Shown: positions 6,052-7,208 of the stretch, one piece after another
How the letters are laid out: each line of letters starts with the position of its first letter
Numbering within the stretch: position 1 is the stretch's first letter
NCBI GenBank assembly: GCA_016777645.1
Contig: JADHRC010000081.1
Location: forward strand, 1-7,208
Origin: Alphaproteobacteria bacterium
Lineage (GTDB): Bacteria; Pseudomonadota; Alphaproteobacteria; Puniceispirillales; Marisalimonadaceae
Direction: 5' to 3'
Length of the DNA stretch: 7,208 bases
Made by a program: the position numbers and the translations under genes
Notes under the pieces: generated by a model
The model's input: the letters and a program-made list of their open reading frames with translations, nothing else
Told to the model about the DNA's origin: nothing
Databases searched by the model: none

Positions 6052-7167
6052 ATGTCATCAAACAGAACATTAATGGTATTGCCTGGAGATGGAGTTGGGC
6101 CTGAAGTTGTAAAGGAAACACTTAGAGTTGTTGATTGGTTAGGCAAAAACAAAAGCATTTCTTTCAATATAAAAGAAGGTTTAGTTGGAGGTGCTTCCTA
6201 TGATAAGTACGGAACACCTCTAACTGATGAAACTTTAGCAGACTCTATAGACTCTGATGCAATTTTGTTTGGAGCAGTTGGTGGTCCAAAGTATGAAGGA
6301 GTTCCATTTGAAAAAAGACCAGAAAATGGCTTACTAAAATTACGAAAAGAAATGGATCTGTTTGCTAATTTAAGACCTGCCATGGTTTTCCCTGCCCTTG
6401 TTGACGCATCTTCATTAAAACCTGAAATAATTTCTGGATTAGACATTTTAATAGTTAGAGAGTTAACAGGTGGAATTTATTTTGCAGAGCCCAGGGGTAT
6501 AGAAGAAGTTAATAAAGACACCAAAAAGGGTTATGACACTAATTTGTATACTACTCCAGAAATAGAAAGAATTGGAAGAGTTGCTTTTGATTTAGCGAGA
6601 GCTAGAAAAGGAAAACTAACATCAGTCGAAAAGGCTAATGTGATGATGTCAGGAGTTTTATGGCGTGAAGTAATGAACACTCTTTTCGATAAAGAAGGTA
6701 ATGGAATAGAGATGTCGCATATGTATGCCGATAACTGTGCAATGCAGCTAGTAAGAGATCCCAAGCAGTTTGACGTTATTGTAACTGATAATTTATTTGG
6801 AGATATTTTATCTGATTGTGCTGCAATGTTAACAGGTTCACTTGGAATGCTTCCGTCTGCGAGCCTAGGCTCTATAGATAAAAATACTGGGAAAAGACAT
6901 GCTATGTATGAACCAGTTCATGGATCAGCTCCAGATATCGCCGGGAAAGGTTTGGCAAACCCATTGGCTGAATTATTAAGTTTGTCAATGTTACTTCGTT
7001 ATTCTTTTGAAATGAAAGAAGAATCAGACTTGATTGATAATGCTGTATCCAAGGCACTAGAAAGTGGACCAAGGACTCCAGATATTATGGCTCCTGGTAG
7101 AGAAAAAGCTGGAACAAAAGATATGATGGATTTAGTTATTAGAAAGTTAGAGGAAATAACAAATTAG
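6052..7167 (+). CDS. leuB: 3-isopropylmalate dehydrogenase LeuB
   Basis: LeuB oxidises and decarboxylates 3-isopropylmalate to 2-oxoisocaproate with NAD+, the step after LeuCD. The 371 residues carry the complete active site by family spacing: LPGDGVGPEV at 10-19, Arg98 and Arg108 in GLLKLRKEMDLFANLRP, Arg136 in IVRELTGG, Tyr143, Lys194 in EKANV, and the metal aspartates Asp227, Asp251 and Asp255 (YADN and TDNLFGDILSD). The NAD-binding segment YEPVHGSAPDIAGKGLANP is intact. The leucine-type NLRPA motif and the leuCD context separate it from isocitrate dehydrogenase. The ATG has a modest CTGGA upstream. Its TAG stop directly abuts the ATG of the next gene with no intervening base. Confidence 0.98.
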   Translation: MSSNRTLMVLPGDGVGPEVVKETLRVVDWLGKNKSISFNIKEGLVGGASYDKYGTPLTDETLADSIDSDAILFGAVGGPKYEGVPFEKRPENGLLKLRKEMDLFANLRPAMVFPALVDASSLKPEIISGLDILIVRELTGGIYFAEPRGIEEVNKDTKKGYDTNLYTTPEIERIGRVAFDLARARKGKLTSVEKANVMMSGVLWREVMNTLFDKEGNGIEMSHMYADNCAMQLVRDPKQFDVIVTDNLFGDILSDCAAMLTGSLGMLPSASLGSIDKNTGKRHAMYEPVHGSAPDIAGKGLANPLAELLSLSMLLRYSFEMKEESDLIDNAVSKALESGPRTPDIMAPGREKAGTKDMMDLVIRKLEEITN

Positions 7168-7208
7168 ATGTCATATAATGTAGCTATAGTAGGTGCAACA
7201 GGAGCAGT
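7168..7208 (+). CDS. asd: Start of probable aspartate-semialdehyde dehydrogenase, cut by window end
   Basis: Only the first 13 codons and two bases are present: MSYNVAIVGATGA, the start of an NADP-binding Rossmann fold with the GxxGxxG pattern written GATGA. This matches the Asd N-terminus, and leuB followed by asd is a known order in alphaproteobacteria. Asd reduces aspartyl phosphate to the semialdehyde that feeds lysine, threonine, methionine and diaminopimelate synthesis. The ATG follows the leuB TAG with zero spacing; a possible ribosome binding site AGAGGAA lies at 7149-7155 inside leuB, rather far (12 bases) from the ATG. ArgC, another enzyme with a similar N-terminus, cannot be wholly excluded from so short a piece. 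Confidence 0.75.
   Translation, partial: MSYNVAIVGATGA

Noticed and set aside
5862..6167. Reverse-strand open frame across the leuD-leuB junction, and other antisense frames in trmD, leuC, leuD and leuB.
   Set aside because: All overlap well-supported genes on the + strand and their translations show no recognisable domain.

Overview
The window suggests an AT-rich alphaproteobacterium, probably a free-living, streamlined (perhaps marine) one. The grounds are the gene order ffh-rpsP-rimM-trmD-rplS running straight into leuC-leuD-leuB-asd, the Ffh G4 motif written TRSDGDARGG, a bS16 with a long Ala/Glu tail, and generally low GC (for example 30% in 181-240 and about 25% across rimM, counted by hand). 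The species cannot be named from the sequence alone.

Layout: all protein genes lie on the + strand and are tightly packed. Bases 1-150 hold no convincing protein gene. They are strikingly GC-rich (92 of 150) and contain several nested inverted repeats, so they look like a structured RNA or RNA leader of a kind I do not recognise. From 169 to 3935 there is a translation and protein-export block: ffh (SRP GTPase), rpsP (bS16), rimM (30S maturation), trmD (tRNA m1G37 methyltransferase) and rplS (bL19). After a 62-base spacer, 3998-7208 is an amino-acid block: leuC and leuD (isopropylmalate isomerase large and small subunits), leuB (isopropylmalate dehydrogenase), and the first 13 codons of a probable asd (aspartate-semialdehyde dehydrogenase) cut by the window end.

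How the genes work together: the first block supplies ribosome parts, a ribosome-assembly factor, a reading-frame-protecting tRNA modification and the co-translational targeting GTPase. The second block carries the last dedicated steps of leucine synthesis (leuA is not in the window) and leads into the aspartate-family pathway. No clear terminator or strong promoter is visible between the blocks, so they may be partly co-transcribed.

The protein genes are ordinary housekeeping genes. The parts that deserve a second look are the unexplained GC-rich, foldable segment just upstream of ffh, the near-identical 57-base tandem repeats in the rpsP tail, and a possible Asp-to-Glu change at the TrmD catalytic position. 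I did not find a defence system, mobile element, CRISPR array, tRNA or rRNA gene.
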